A DNA stretch of 64,000 nt from Vibrio tasmaniensis. GTDB lineage: Bacteria; Pseudomonadota; Gammaproteobacteria; Enterobacterales; Vibrionaceae. The translations under genes and the position numbers were made by a program. Every line of letters begins with the position of its first letter. Position 1 is the first letter of the stretch. A model generated the notes under the pieces. That model was given only the letters and a program-made list of their open reading frames with translations. It was not told the DNA's origin and did no database searches. Shown piece by piece: positions 47,050 to 56,328 of the stretch. The stretch is from NCBI RefSeq assembly GCF_024347635.1, contig NZ_AP025510.1:2108001-2172000 (forward strand), read 5' to 3'.

Positions 47050-47961
47050 ATGAAAAACACTAAAATAATTTCCCTACTCTTAAGCGGTGCGGCTATCGCT
47101 TACTCTGGTTCTGCGCTGGCTGAAAAGGAGCAACTCTCAGTTCAGGAAGCCGCAAAAAAGTCGGCTAACCCAGTGTCTGACGTATGGATGCTAATCACTC
47201 AAAATGATTACACCTTTCTTGAGAAAGAAGATGGACACCATGAAATGCAAAACCGCTTCAGCTTTCAACCAGTAATGCCTGTACCTATCATGGATGGTGA
47301 ATGGAACTTGGTGAACCGTTTGGTTGCTAACCACTACAGTTCACCAGGTGATCGTGAAAACGGTGATTTCTTTGAAGGACGTACAAACGGTATGGGAGAC
47401 ACTGTCTTTCTATCAATGGCAGCGCCTAACCGTGACGATGGGTGGATTTGGGGTGTTGGTCCAACGGTGATCATGCCTACTGGCACTGACGGTTTAACTC
47501 AAGATAAGTGGCAAGTAGGCCCTGCGGCAATGGTCGCTCGCCTTGGTAAAGAAACCGGTAACCCAACCAGCATTGAAAGCTGGAACGTTGGTTTCTTAGC
47601 GCAGCAATGGTGGGATGTAGGGGGTAGCGACAGCGTTACTGAATCAACCAATCAAGCGGACATCCAGTACTTCTTAAACTATCGTGTCAGCAACACCGCG
47701 TTAATTGGTATGACACCTAATATTCAAATTGATTGGACAAAAGAGGGTTCTGACCAATTTACAGTACCTGTAGGCTTAGGCTATATCGATATGTTTAAGA
47801 TTGGGCCAATGCCAGTTCGTTGGGGTGTAGAACTTCAATATTACGTAATGAAACCAGACGCAAATGTTGGTGCGACCAATCCAGCTGAGTATGTGCCCTA
47901 TGCACCAGATTGGAACCTAAAATTCTTTATTGCTCCTGTTACATTAAATCCATTCAAATAA
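47050..47961 (+). CDS. Outer membrane protein of the type often mislabelled 'neuromedin U'
   Basis: This 303-residue exported protein has signal peptide MKNTKIISLLLSGAAIAYSG ending ALA (cleavage at about 25). The mature sequence is beta-rich with alternating aromatic and polar residues (WIWGVGPTVIMPTGTDGL, WNVGFLAQQWWDVG, YFLNYRVSNTALIGMTPNIQIDW, ELQYYVMKP) and a C-terminal aromatic strand. This fits a small beta-barrel of the porin/MetA-pathway type. ATG 47050 is chosen because it gives a clean signal peptide, and ATG 47032 is an alternative. It could serve as the outer membrane pore for the HlyD/sulfatase genes downstream. Confidence 0.78.
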   Translation: MKNTKIISLLLSGAAIAYSGSALAEKEQLSVQEAAKKSANPVSDVWMLITQNDYTFLEKEDGHHEMQNRFSFQPVMPVPIMDGEWNLVNRLVANHYSSPGDRENGDFFEGRTNGMGDTVFLSMAAPNRDDGWIWGVGPTVIMPTGTDGLTQDKWQVGPAAMVARLGKETGNPTSIESWNVGFLAQQWWDVGGSDSVTESTNQADIQYFLNYRVSNTALIGMTPNIQIDWTKEGSDQFTVPVGLGYIDMFKIGPMPVRWGVELQYYVMKPDANVGATNPAEYVPYAPDWNLKFFIAPVTLNPFK

Positions 47962-48595
47962 GCAATTAAAATCCCCTGCGGGCTGGGCTAATTTATCCGA
48001 TATTTTAGGCCAGTCTTTTTAGCACTTTTCATCGACTTCTTTGATCCAAACCAAGTTAATGAACAATGTTTTCTATCTGTATATGAGCCTTTTCAAATAA
48101 ATCACTCTACCGATTTAGAGTTATAACTACTAATCGTAATTACGATATTATCAAATCGTAATTCTGGGTAGATACTGGTCAAAACTCTTCCTATTATCCT
48201 GCTAACAAATCAATCATCAGCCCAAATAGAAAACTGACAAATGTTTTACTTTGGTATGTCAATTGTCATGGAAGAGCCCCTCGATTGCCGAGGTATTACA
48301 CGTAATAAAAACAGTCGCTAGAAAGCCGCACGAATATTAATTCGAACGCTTCATAGCCATTTCATTTACGTCTGCTGACAAATAATAAAGATTGATTTGT
48401 AGAGAAGCATATTCGCTTCTTGATACCGAGAATCAGTTGTCTAGACTGTGCAATATCACTTTTAATATCATCTATTACTTTTGTTTATTATGAGCACCAA
48501 CCTCTACCCACATAATAGACATCTACTTTTTAAGATGTCATTAAAGGTGACTTCTAGGCTGCAAATTCTCTCTTCTTATTGATGTAGGTTGAGAT
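47962..48595. promoter_or_regulatory. Long non-coding gap with second ATCGT-N4-ACGAT palindrome
   Basis: This 634-bp region has no credible ORF. At 48133-48146 is the perfect palindrome ATCGTAATTACGAT, with an extra half-site AATCGTAATT shortly after (48154-48163). The remainder is AT-rich with scattered short inverted repeats, and I see no clear terminator for the gene before it. A long 5' leader or a small RNA for the 48596 operon is possible but not shown. Confidence 0.5.
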
Positions 48596-49222
48596 ATGAA
48601 CTTTATAAAAATCGTTTTCCAGAAAATCTGGGCCATTGTGATGGTCTTGATTAAATTCTGCCTGTTTATGGCGGTGATGTTTGCTGGTGCATGGGCTCTT
48701 GCACCGTTAGGCACTATCCATTCTAAAGACATCGACATGTCTCAATTCAACAACCATCCCAATGAAATGATGATGAACTTCTTCCAGATGGAGTCCTTCT
48801 CTGGTTACTTGTTCTCGGTGACCATTGCTGTGGTATTAGCCGGTGTTTACGGCATGTGGCAATTACATGAGCTAGGCGTGCATAAAGCAAAAGAGCACAA
48901 AAGCGCTCACGTACAAATCGTGTTTGCACTGTCACTTTGCGGGCTCTTCATCAGCAAAACATTCTGGGTTATCGCCTTGGTTATCGCGTTGGCGAACTGG
49001 AAACATATTGGTCAATCGCTGAGTGATGTGATTCGCCGTGGTGTACAACCTAACCAAGACGCCACCAATACAGAAACAGTCTTAGCCCGCGACTCACACG
49101 AGAAGTCGATAACTGAGCTATCTCCTACAAAACAGTCTCCTAGAGAACAGGCTCCGGAAAAACAAACGATAACCAAAACGTCTACAGCAGAACAAATCCC
49201 AACAAATAAAGAGATCGCATAA
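48596..49222 (+). CDS. Inner membrane protein paired with the HlyD-like gene
   Basis: This 208-residue protein has about four transmembrane segments (about 11-34, 64-84, 100-120 and 122-135). A long polar Thr/Glu/Lys/Gln-rich cytoplasmic tail follows (from about residue 150: ESITELSPT-like repeats SPTKQSPREQAPEKQTITKT). I recognise no family name with certainty. Its stop overlaps the start of the HlyD-like gene (TAATG), so translation is coupled. The arrangement of a small multi-helix protein before a membrane-fusion protein resembles DUF-plus-HlyD pairs such as YiaW/YiaV and AaeX/AaeA. Confidence 0.8.
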   Translation: MNFIKIVFQKIWAIVMVLIKFCLFMAVMFAGAWALAPLGTIHSKDIDMSQFNNHPNEMMMNFFQMESFSGYLFSVTIAVVLAGVYGMWQLHELGVHKAKEHKSAHVQIVFALSLCGLFISKTFWVIALVIALANWKHIGQSLSDVIRRGVQPNQDATNTETVLARDSHEKSITELSPTKQSPREQAPEKQTITKTSTAEQIPTNKEIA

Positions 49223-50211
49223 TGAAAGAGATGATGATTCCATACATCCTAATTGTATGGTCACTATTTGCGACAGGCGCACTTAAGAAGAACTTCAAGA
49301 ACTATACCTGGACTGCCATTGGCGGCGTAACGATTCTTGCGGTATTAGCGGTTATCTCTCGCTTGTGGGCACCCGTTGATTTAACCAACTCAACCACAGT
49401 GAAAGCACCGCACGCGGTGATGTCACCTATCTTTGGCCAGCAGATCGACCAAGTGCTTGTTGAGCACAACCAGATGGTTAAAGAAGGCGACATAATTTAC
49501 ACACTCGTCGACATTGACTCTGCCGCAGACAAAGCAAAGATCGAATCTTCAATCGTTAAAAAAGAAGAGCAGATCAAGCAAATGACTCGCGACTTAGAGC
49601 GCGCTGAAACGTCACCTGAAATCTTCAATATGCGTGACGTAGAAAAGTACGACTCCGATCTTCGTGTGCTACACGCTGAGCTTGTGTCGCTGAAAGCCGA
49701 TCTGCAAAAAGTAAACTGGGCACAAGAGAAGAAAACCGTTAAAGCTGAGTTTGACGGTCAGGTATCGATAGTGAATATCGCTGAAGGTTCAGTCATGGGT
49801 AACATGCACCTATACAACACCAACAAAAAGTTCCTTGAGATGCGTATTTCAGATCAAACTTACGGTTATGTTCAAGTAGGAGACTTCGCTGAGTTCTTCG
49901 TTGATGCATACCCAGGTCACGTGTTCCGAGCAAAAGTACACAGCTTTAATGCAGGTACCGGTGAGTCGAGTATTTCTCCACTTCAGGGGCCACAAAGCGT
50001 CGGTCAACACGTGGTAAGAAACGGTAATGGTTTAGGCCGTACTATCGTACTTGAGATCATCGAACCAGAAGGTTACAACATCCCGATTGGTTCAACTGGT
50101 GCGGCTTGGATCTCGGCTGAGAAGCCACATCCGTTCTGGGGCTTCATCGATGTAATCGGCGCAGCAACGGTTCGCCTACAATCTTACAAGTCATACTTAG
50201 GTGCTTGGTAA
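49222..50211 (+). CDS. HlyD-family membrane fusion protein
   Basis: This 329-residue protein has an N-terminal membrane helix (about residues 31-50, TAIGGVTILAVLAVISRLW). A biotinyl-lipoyl-like barrel follows (VKAPHAVMSPIFGQQIDQVLVEHNQMVKEGDIIYTL), then a coiled-coil hairpin (AKIESSIVKKEEQIKQMTRDLERAE to about 160), the second lipoyl half (VKAEFDGQVSIVNIAEGSVM) and a beta-barrel domain. It is the periplasmic adaptor type used by tripartite exporters. No ABC, MFS or RND motor is encoded in the cluster, so the partner is either the small upstream membrane protein or is elsewhere. Confidence 0.9.
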   Translation: MKEMMIPYILIVWSLFATGALKKNFKNYTWTAIGGVTILAVLAVISRLWAPVDLTNSTTVKAPHAVMSPIFGQQIDQVLVEHNQMVKEGDIIYTLVDIDSAADKAKIESSIVKKEEQIKQMTRDLERAETSPEIFNMRDVEKYDSDLRVLHAELVSLKADLQKVNWAQEKKTVKAEFDGQVSIVNIAEGSVMGNMHLYNTNKKFLEMRISDQTYGYVQVGDFAEFFVDAYPGHVFRAKVHSFNAGTGESSISPLQGPQSVGQHVVRNGNGLGRTIVLEIIEPEGYNIPIGSTGAAWISAEKPHPFWGFIDVIGAATVRLQSYKSYLGAW

Positions 50212-50251
50212 GCACTTGGATAATCGAAAATGTTACTTTTAGTTCTTTAAG

Positions 50252-50279
50252 AAATGCCCTGGTTTTCAGGGCATTTTTG
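50252..50279 (+). terminator. Terminator after the HlyD-like gene
   Basis: The stem AATGCCCTG-GTTTT-CAGGGCATT followed by TTT ends the two-gene membrane operon. Confidence 0.88.
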
Positions 50280-50355
50280 TATCTATCACAAACCAATCTT
50301 CCTCATTTAACCCTTCGGTATAAATCGAGAAAACAACAGCCAAAAATATTAAATC

Positions 50356-50369
50356 ATCGTAAAAACGAT
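50356..50369. promoter_or_regulatory. Third ATCGT-N4-ACGAT palindrome, before the alkylsulfatase
   Basis: The perfect palindrome ATCGT-AAAA-ACGAT is identical to the one before the LysR gene (46739-46752). It lies about 100 bp before the sulfatase start, with an additional ATCGTG half-like site at about 50386. ATC-N8-GAT spacing is close to known LysR-family operators. Confidence 0.65.
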
Positions 50370-50467
50370 GTGTCGAAATACTATTATCGTGTAGATAGCG
50401 ACCTCTATCCTTTCTATTATTTGAGTCAAGAAATCCAATTCCTGTATCCAAATATAAGGTCACTACC

Positions 50468-52444
50468 ATGACTAATACATTCAAAAAAATGGCACTTCCT
50501 GTTGCTGTTGCGAGCGCTCTATTTGCTTCTGGTTTTGCATCTGCAACTCCAACTGTAGAAGCGACATCGAAAGTAGGCCAAGAACTTCAGACAGCAAATG
50601 CTGCGCAATACCAAAACATTGACCTTGATGCTCGCTACAAGAGCGAAGTTCTTTTCGAACACAAGTCAAACCTATTCTGGGGCAAAGGCGAGCGCATCCA
50701 AGTTGTATCGAAAACGGGCGACTCTCTGGCTTACACAGAAGAGTCTGATCACGTTCATCCAACCCTAACCAAGCATGGTCGTAAAATGGACCAAGCTATC
50801 ATCCAAGTGGATGACAATATTTACCTTGGTTACGGCTTCGGTCTAGACACGCCAGTTATGATTGAAGGTACTGACGGCATCATCATTGTTGATCCAGGCG
50901 AGTCGGTAGAAATGGCTCAATCGGTTAAAGAACAGTTCCGTCAAATCACAGACAAGCCGGTTAAAGCCATCATTTATTCTCACAACCACATCGACCACAT
51001 CTCAGGTGTGCGTGCATGGGTGACTGATGAAGAAGTAGCATCAGGCGAAGTAAAAATCATCGCTGAAGAAGGCCTAACCGCAGCGGTGGCTAACTGGTCT
51101 TCAAACCTAGGTACTCTATTTGGTCACCGTACTTCTTACACCGGAGCTAAGCACGTAGAAGAAGGAGAGCACGGCACAGTAAACGACGGCCTTGGTCCAC
51201 GCTTCATGCAAGGTGCTATCTCGTTCATTGAACCAAACCTACTTGTACCAAGCCAAAGCCACATCGAAATCGAAATTGCTGGCGTGAAAATGCACATCGA
51301 GAACGTGCCATCTGAAACGAAAGATGAGTTAGTGGTTTACTTCCCAGACCAGAAAATTCTGCACGCAGCTGAAGTTCTTCAAGGTGAGAACTTCCCTAAC
51401 CTTCACACCATCCGTGGTACTAAATTCCGTGACCCATCAATGTGGTTCAAGGGCATCGACGTAATGCGTAAGTTCGACACTGAGATCATGATTAACTCTC
51501 ACGGTCGTCCTGTTGAAGGTAAAGAAGCGGTATCTGACGTATTAACGGCCTACCGTGATGCAATTCAATACACGCATGACCAAACTATCCGTTACATGAA
51601 CAAAGGTATGACGCCAGACGAACTAGTTGAAGTGGTTAAACTTCCTAAGCACCTTGCTGAGCACCCTTGGTTAGGAGAGCACTACGGCACCGTTGCACAT
51701 GCTGTTCGTCAGATCTACGTTGGTTACAACGGTTTCTTCGAAGCAGATCCATGGCAATTAGAGCCAATGGCTTACGAGCAACGTGCTAAAGCGTTCGTAG
51801 AGATCATGGGCGGCCGTGAGAACATCCTTACGACTGCACAAGCCGCAATTAAGGCTGAAAACTACACATTTGCAGCAGAAATTCTTTCTTACCCAATCAC
51901 GGTAAACAAGCAAGATATGGAAGCTCGTAAAATGAAAGCACAAGCTTACAAAGCATGGGCTGCAGACCAAGTGAACATCAACTGGCGTAACTGGGCGCTT
52001 AACGCTGCTGCTGAATTAGAGAACAAACGTGACTTCTCAAACATGATCAGCTTCGCTTCTGTTGACGTCCTTACTGCACTACCAAGCCAGCAGATCTTCG
52101 ACATGATGACTTCAACGCTTATCGCAGAAAACTCGTTAGACGTAAACATGATGCTAACGTACAACTTCTCTGATACGAACGAAGCATTCACTATCGAAAT
52201 CCGTAACGGTATTGCTCAGTTACACGAAGAAGCAGTGAAAGGCGCAGACGTTCAAATCGACACCACTCGTGCCGTATTGAACCAAATCTTGATTGCAGGT
52301 CCAAACGCTCAACAAGTGATTGGTAGCAACCTACAGTCTGGTGCATTCACGTTCTCGAATAGCGACATCAAAGGCTTCGGTCAATTCATGAGCTACTTCG
52401 ATAAGCCAATGACTCCAGAAGAGATCATGCTCATCGTTCGTTAA
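50468..52444 (+). CDS. Secreted metallo-beta-lactamase-fold alkylsulfatase (SdsA1/YjcS type)
   Basis: This 658-residue exported enzyme has signal peptide ending SGFASA (about residue 26). The binuclear zinc motif is H172-N-H174-I-D176-H177 in YSHNHIDHISG, with further ligands in LHAAEVLQGENFPNLHTIRG and MINSHGRPVEG. The C-terminal dimerisation domain (WQLEPMAYEQRAKAFVEIMGG) and an SCP2-like domain (about 535-655) follow. This domain order is that of SdsA1/YjcS, which hydrolyse primary alkyl sulfates such as dodecyl sulfate, releasing sulfate and alcohol. It is the last gene of the palindrome-linked cluster and has its own terminator. Confidence 0.93.
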   Translation: MTNTFKKMALPVAVASALFASGFASATPTVEATSKVGQELQTANAAQYQNIDLDARYKSEVLFEHKSNLFWGKGERIQVVSKTGDSLAYTEESDHVHPTLTKHGRKMDQAIIQVDDNIYLGYGFGLDTPVMIEGTDGIIIVDPGESVEMAQSVKEQFRQITDKPVKAIIYSHNHIDHISGVRAWVTDEEVASGEVKIIAEEGLTAAVANWSSNLGTLFGHRTSYTGAKHVEEGEHGTVNDGLGPRFMQGAISFIEPNLLVPSQSHIEIEIAGVKMHIENVPSETKDELVVYFPDQKILHAAEVLQGENFPNLHTIRGTKFRDPSMWFKGIDVMRKFDTEIMINSHGRPVEGKEAVSDVLTAYRDAIQYTHDQTIRYMNKGMTPDELVEVVKLPKHLAEHPWLGEHYGTVAHAVRQIYVGYNGFFEADPWQLEPMAYEQRAKAFVEIMGGRENILTTAQAAIKAENYTFAAEILSYPITVNKQDMEARKMKAQAYKAWAADQVNINWRNWALNAAAELENKRDFSNMISFASVDVLTALPSQQIFDMMTSTLIAENSLDVNMMLTYNFSDTNEAFTIEIRNGIAQLHEEAVKGADVQIDTTRAVLNQILIAGPNAQQVIGSNLQSGAFTFSNSDIKGFGQFMSYFDKPMTPEEIMLIVR

Positions 52445-52494
52445 TTAGATATACACCAAGCAAAGGCATGCTAAGGATGGCGAGCCGATAACTT

Positions 52495-52520
52495 AGGGAC
52501 CCATTGTGGTCCCTTTATCG
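52495..52520 (+). terminator. Alkylsulfatase gene terminator
   Basis: The stem AGGGACC-ATTGT-GGTCCCT is followed by TTATCGTTTATTT. Confidence 0.8.
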
Positions 52521-52612
52521 TTTATTTATTGGTACAGTTCGCAACCTTCACTCAACAATCTCGATCTTTTGTTGAAGTAAGGAAACTGCCCTACTTCGTT
52601 TAAGGTTCACAC

Positions 52613-53101
52613 ATGCTAAAACGATTTGCTTTCATTCTTTCACTCACATCTTCCCTCACTTTCGCTTGTGGTCTTCACCAAGATACAGGATTTAGTTTAG
52701 TGACAGAGCCCGGTTCACTTGAGGTATTTGGCAACGTCATTACAGCCAGACAAGACGATGAATTCAACAACCTCAATAAGCCAGATCACTTTCGACTCTT
52801 TGCCATCAAGGCTGCGCTTGTGAAACCCCACCCCAGCAAAATTGAGTTCAACTTATTTGAAGCAATCAAAGGTCATTACAGCCAAGTGAAACTTAATAAG
52901 GGCGTCGATGTAACAGGTAGAGATACTTTGCCTACTGATAAAGATCTTTTACTGATTACAGAACTAGACGTGTTCGATGCGCTAGCAACCGGCACCATAT
53001 CTTGGGATCACGCAACACTAAACGGCTTAGTGATCATCAACGGCCCACAAGATAAACGAGAGCAGCTTGAAGATTGGTTTAGTGATATTTTTGAAGGATA
53101 A
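52613..53101 (+). CDS. Exported protein of unknown function
   Basis: This 162-residue protein has a signal peptide (MLKRFAFILSLTSSLTFA) with Cys right after the expected cleavage site. The preceding LTFA is a poor lipobox, so export to the periplasm is more likely than lipidation. The mature part is alpha/beta (VFGNVITARQDDEFNNLNKPDHFRLFAIKAALV, LLLITELDVFDALA) and ends GPQDKREQLEDWFSDIFEG. I recognise no family. It is monocistronic by appearance. Confidence 0.7.
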   Translation: MLKRFAFILSLTSSLTFACGLHQDTGFSLVTEPGSLEVFGNVITARQDDEFNNLNKPDHFRLFAIKAALVKPHPSKIEFNLFEAIKGHYSQVKLNKGVDVTGRDTLPTDKDLLLITELDVFDALATGTISWDHATLNGLVIINGPQDKREQLEDWFSDIFEG

Positions 53102-53221
53102 TTGGAATGAATTTAGTGAGAGAACAACGCCATAATCGAACCAGATACGGCTCAATTATGGGCAATTGAAGTGACGTAAATTGAAGAGACTTAGTTAAAG
53201 ATGCGCTAAATTGAAAAACAG

Positions 53222-56200
53222 TTATACGGCTTGAGTCGCGATGGTTTTGCGCTGATTTTTAGTCATCAAATGATAAACCACAGGCACAAAGTAGAACGAG
53301 ATAAGCGTGGTTAATACTGTGCCGCCAACAATCGCGACCGCGAACGGAGGCCAAAAACCACCGCCCGCGATGATCAACGGCATAAAGCCACCAACGGTTG
53401 TAATCGTGGTCGAACTGATATGTCGAGTACACGACATCACCGCCTCAACTACCGCATCCACATTCCCAGAGGAAGCCTCCTTGTCTAGCTTCAGTTCGGT
53501 CAGAATCACAATGGCCGCGTTAATCGCTAAGCCCGCAATCCCGAGCATAGCGATGATCACCGTAAAGCCAAACGGATAACCGAAGATCCACACCGACAAC
53601 AGCCCTAACCCACCAGCCAATCCTGCTACCATGAAGATGATGCTACTCATTCGGAACGAGTTGAACGACATCACCACCACTAACACCATCAATACCACCA
53701 CAACGGCGACATTCGAGATCAGGCTGTTGACTGAATTGTCTCGTTCAGCGGATTCACCACCAAAACCAATAGTGTAACCTGATGGCATCTCATAGCTTTC
53801 AAGTCGTTTTTGGAATTCATTAAGCACCGTTTGTGGCAAGACACCCGCTTCAATGTAACCCTCAATGGTATTGACACGCTGCCCGTTACGACGAGTAATC
53901 GCACCGCGACTCGTCGTCAGTTCAAGCTCGGCTAAGGTAGACACATTGATACCGGTTGAGTAGACATCAGAACTGATCGGCAAACGGATATTGCTTAAAT
54001 GCGCTAAGTTTTCACGCGCGTCATCCGCAACACGAACACGAATTGGCACCGATTCACTGCCCTCAATCACAGAGCCACTTTCACGACCAGTCAGAGTCGT
54101 TTGCAGCATGCCTGCGAACTGGTTCAATGAAATACCATTCAGCTTTGCGGTGTCTTCATCGACCTTCAACCACACCTTAGGCGTACCCGGTTGCAGTGTT
54201 TCCCTTGTGTGCGTCACATGAGGCACCCCCGCCAAAATCAAGCGCACATCCTCACCAATCGCTTTCAACGTATCGAGGTTTTCACCATACACACGCAGTT
54301 CAACGGGCGCGGTAAATGGAGGCCCTTGATTAAGCTTTCGTACCAAGATCTGCGCTTGTGGTACTTCTTTATCTAACACCTTTTGAAGTTCTGGAATTAG
54401 CGCATTGGCTTGATCAAAGTTTTCTGTTTTCACCATCGCTTGCGAGAAGTACGGCGCGTTGTTTTGTCTAGCTTGTAGGTTGTAATAAAACGATGGGAAG
54501 TTTGCGCCCACCAGCCAATCAATGCGCTCCACTTCTGGATAGCGGTGAATGATATCGTCGATTTTTTCAGAGGTATTCTTGGTCGCATAAATGCTCGCTT
54601 GCGGCGGCATGTACACCTGAATCTCAAACATGTCTCTATCTGATGGCGGGAAGAATTGCTCAGTCAGCTGAGACATACTCCAATAACCGGTAAACGGAAC
54701 CAACAACACCAAAGCAATAGTGATGATTGGATGCGTGACACCAAAGCGAACAGAAGACGAGAACCAACGCGTCAACGCAGGAATTCTCAAGCCTGTCATG
54801 TACCAATGGTGCTGACCTTTCTTATCAACATCACTGAGCTGTTTCGGCAGTAGCTTGGTCGCCAAGCCCGCAATCAAGGTGTGCGAAATGATGTAAGAAC
54901 CGATCAACGAGAAAGAAACGGTAATCGCAATACCACCGACGAACTCTCCCGATGCACCCGGCATCAAAATAATCGGGGCAAACGCCAACACGGTGGTTAA
55001 GGTTGAGCCTAATAACGGCACCCATAAATGCTTCAATGCATTCATGGTCGCTTCGGCTCGCTGCTGCCCTTTCAGGCGATAAGCTTGAATCGTATCGACC
55101 ATCACCACCGCGTTATCCACCATGATCCCGAGCGCCACAATTAAGCCTGTCACCGACATCTGGTTAATCGGCACACCGGTCATTTTCATGATCGACAATG
55201 TAAGCAGTGACGTCAGTGGCAAAGAAATGGCGACTAAGATCGCAGCTCGAACACCCAAGGTGACGAACAGCACAATCAAAATCAGACCAAAACCGATCAT
55301 CAGGCTTTTACCCAAATCGTCCAAGCGTGTTTCGGTATAGCCTTGCTGATTGAAAAGCACGTTGACCTGAATATTACTCGGCAGCTCTTGCTCAAACCGA
55401 CTGATGAGCGCGTTGGCTCGCGACGTCCAGTTATCAACTCGCAGATCAGGGTGCATTCTTGCCGCAACAATCACACCCGGCTCACCATCAATAATGGCAA
55501 TCTGGTCTTGCGGGGTTTTCTCACCACGTTTCACAGAAGCAATGTCTTCCATACGGATGATGTGACCATTGCTGTCGGTCGCTATTGGCACTTGCTTAAT
55601 ACGTTCAATGGAATCAAGCTCAGATTTAATCTCTAAGCCAAAGCGAGAATAAGCACTGACCAATTCACCGGCAGAGTTTTTCGCATCCGCTCCTTCCAAA
55701 GATTCTGCGATATTGGCACTTGAACGCCCCAACGCGGCAGCATCGGCAGTGCGTAAACTGATTTGAATCTCTTCTTGCGGCATCCCGTATTCATCAACGA
55801 ATTCAGTACCCGACAAGGTTCGTAACCGTTTGGCGAGTTCTTTGGCATAACGGCCCAGCGTTAACCTGTCAGGCTCGCCTGCACCAGACCAGGTTAGAGA
55901 TGCGATGGTTGTGAAAGCATAGGTATGATCGCTGTCGAGATCGGGAGAGTGAGAGCCTGCAGGCAAAATGGATTCGATGTCAGACAGTTTGTCACGAGCT
56001 TGAGACCAAACTGGCTCTGGCTCGGTAATCACATCATTGAGTTCCAAAGTAACAATCGACACACCCGGTCTTGACGTCGAGCTGACGAGTTTAACCTCAC
56101 TCAGCTCACGCAATTTGTTCTCGATGACCTCGGTGACCAAGGTTTCTACACGCTCGGCACTGGCACCGGGGAAGCTGGTTGTGATGTTCGCGTAGCGGTT

Positions 56201-56320
56201 AATGATCACCGGGTCTTCTGCACGTGGCAACGTCATGAACGCCGAAATGCCACTCACCATCAGCAGTGCGGTCATTAAGATAAGCAATCGAGTGTTAGAA
56301 ATAGTCTCTATAATTTTCAT
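53222..56320 (-). CDS. RND efflux pump permease (HAE1-like)
   Basis: This 1032-residue RND transporter has the usual 12 helices, two large periplasmic loops, and the TM4 proton-relay aspartate in GLIVALGIMVDNAVVMVDTI. ASVKRGEKTPQDQI and PPFTAPVELRVYGENLDTL are in the porter domains, and the internal repeat in the second half contains GIAGLAINAAIVILTELKL. It belongs to the AcrB/MexB superfamily, in a branch often paired with a TetR regulator. There is no outer membrane factor gene nearby, so a chromosomal TolC is probably used. The substrate is unknown. The gene lies 8 bp after its adaptor. Confidence 0.95.
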   Translation of the reverse strand: MKIIETISNTRLLILMTALLMVSGISAFMTLPRAEDPVIINRYANITTSFPGASAERVETLVTEVIENKLRELSEVKLVSSTSRPGVSIVTLELNDVITEPEPVWSQARDKLSDIESILPAGSHSPDLDSDHTYAFTTIASLTWSGAGEPDRLTLGRYAKELAKRLRTLSGTEFVDEYGMPQEEIQISLRTADAAALGRSSANIAESLEGADAKNSAGELVSAYSRFGLEIKSELDSIERIKQVPIATDSNGHIIRMEDIASVKRGEKTPQDQIAIIDGEPGVIVAARMHPDLRVDNWTSRANALISRFEQELPSNIQVNVLFNQQGYTETRLDDLGKSLMIGFGLILIVLFVTLGVRAAILVAISLPLTSLLTLSIMKMTGVPINQMSVTGLIVALGIMVDNAVVMVDTIQAYRLKGQQRAEATMNALKHLWVPLLGSTLTTVLAFAPIILMPGASGEFVGGIAITVSFSLIGSYIISHTLIAGLATKLLPKQLSDVDKKGQHHWYMTGLRIPALTRWFSSSVRFGVTHPIITIALVLLVPFTGYWSMSQLTEQFFPPSDRDMFEIQVYMPPQASIYATKNTSEKIDDIIHRYPEVERIDWLVGANFPSFYYNLQARQNNAPYFSQAMVKTENFDQANALIPELQKVLDKEVPQAQILVRKLNQGPPFTAPVELRVYGENLDTLKAIGEDVRLILAGVPHVTHTRETLQPGTPKVWLKVDEDTAKLNGISLNQFAGMLQTTLTGRESGSVIEGSESVPIRVRVADDARENLAHLSNIRLPISSDVYSTGINVSTLAELELTTSRGAITRRNGQRVNTIEGYIEAGVLPQTVLNEFQKRLESYEMPSGYTIGFGGESAERDNSVNSLISNVAVVVVLMVLVVVMSFNSFRMSSIIFMVAGLAGGLGLLSVWIFGYPFGFTVIIAMLGIAGLAINAAIVILTELKLDKEASSGNVDAVVEAVMSCTRHISSTTITTVGGFMPLIIAGGGFWPPFAVAIVGGTVLTTLISFYFVPVVYHLMTKNQRKTIATQAV

Positions 56321-56328
56321 ACTATTTC

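Noticed and set aside
52613..53101. Calling the exported 162-residue protein a lipoprotein
   Set aside because: Cys follows the signal, but the -3 to -1 residues (T-F-A) do not fit a lipobox.
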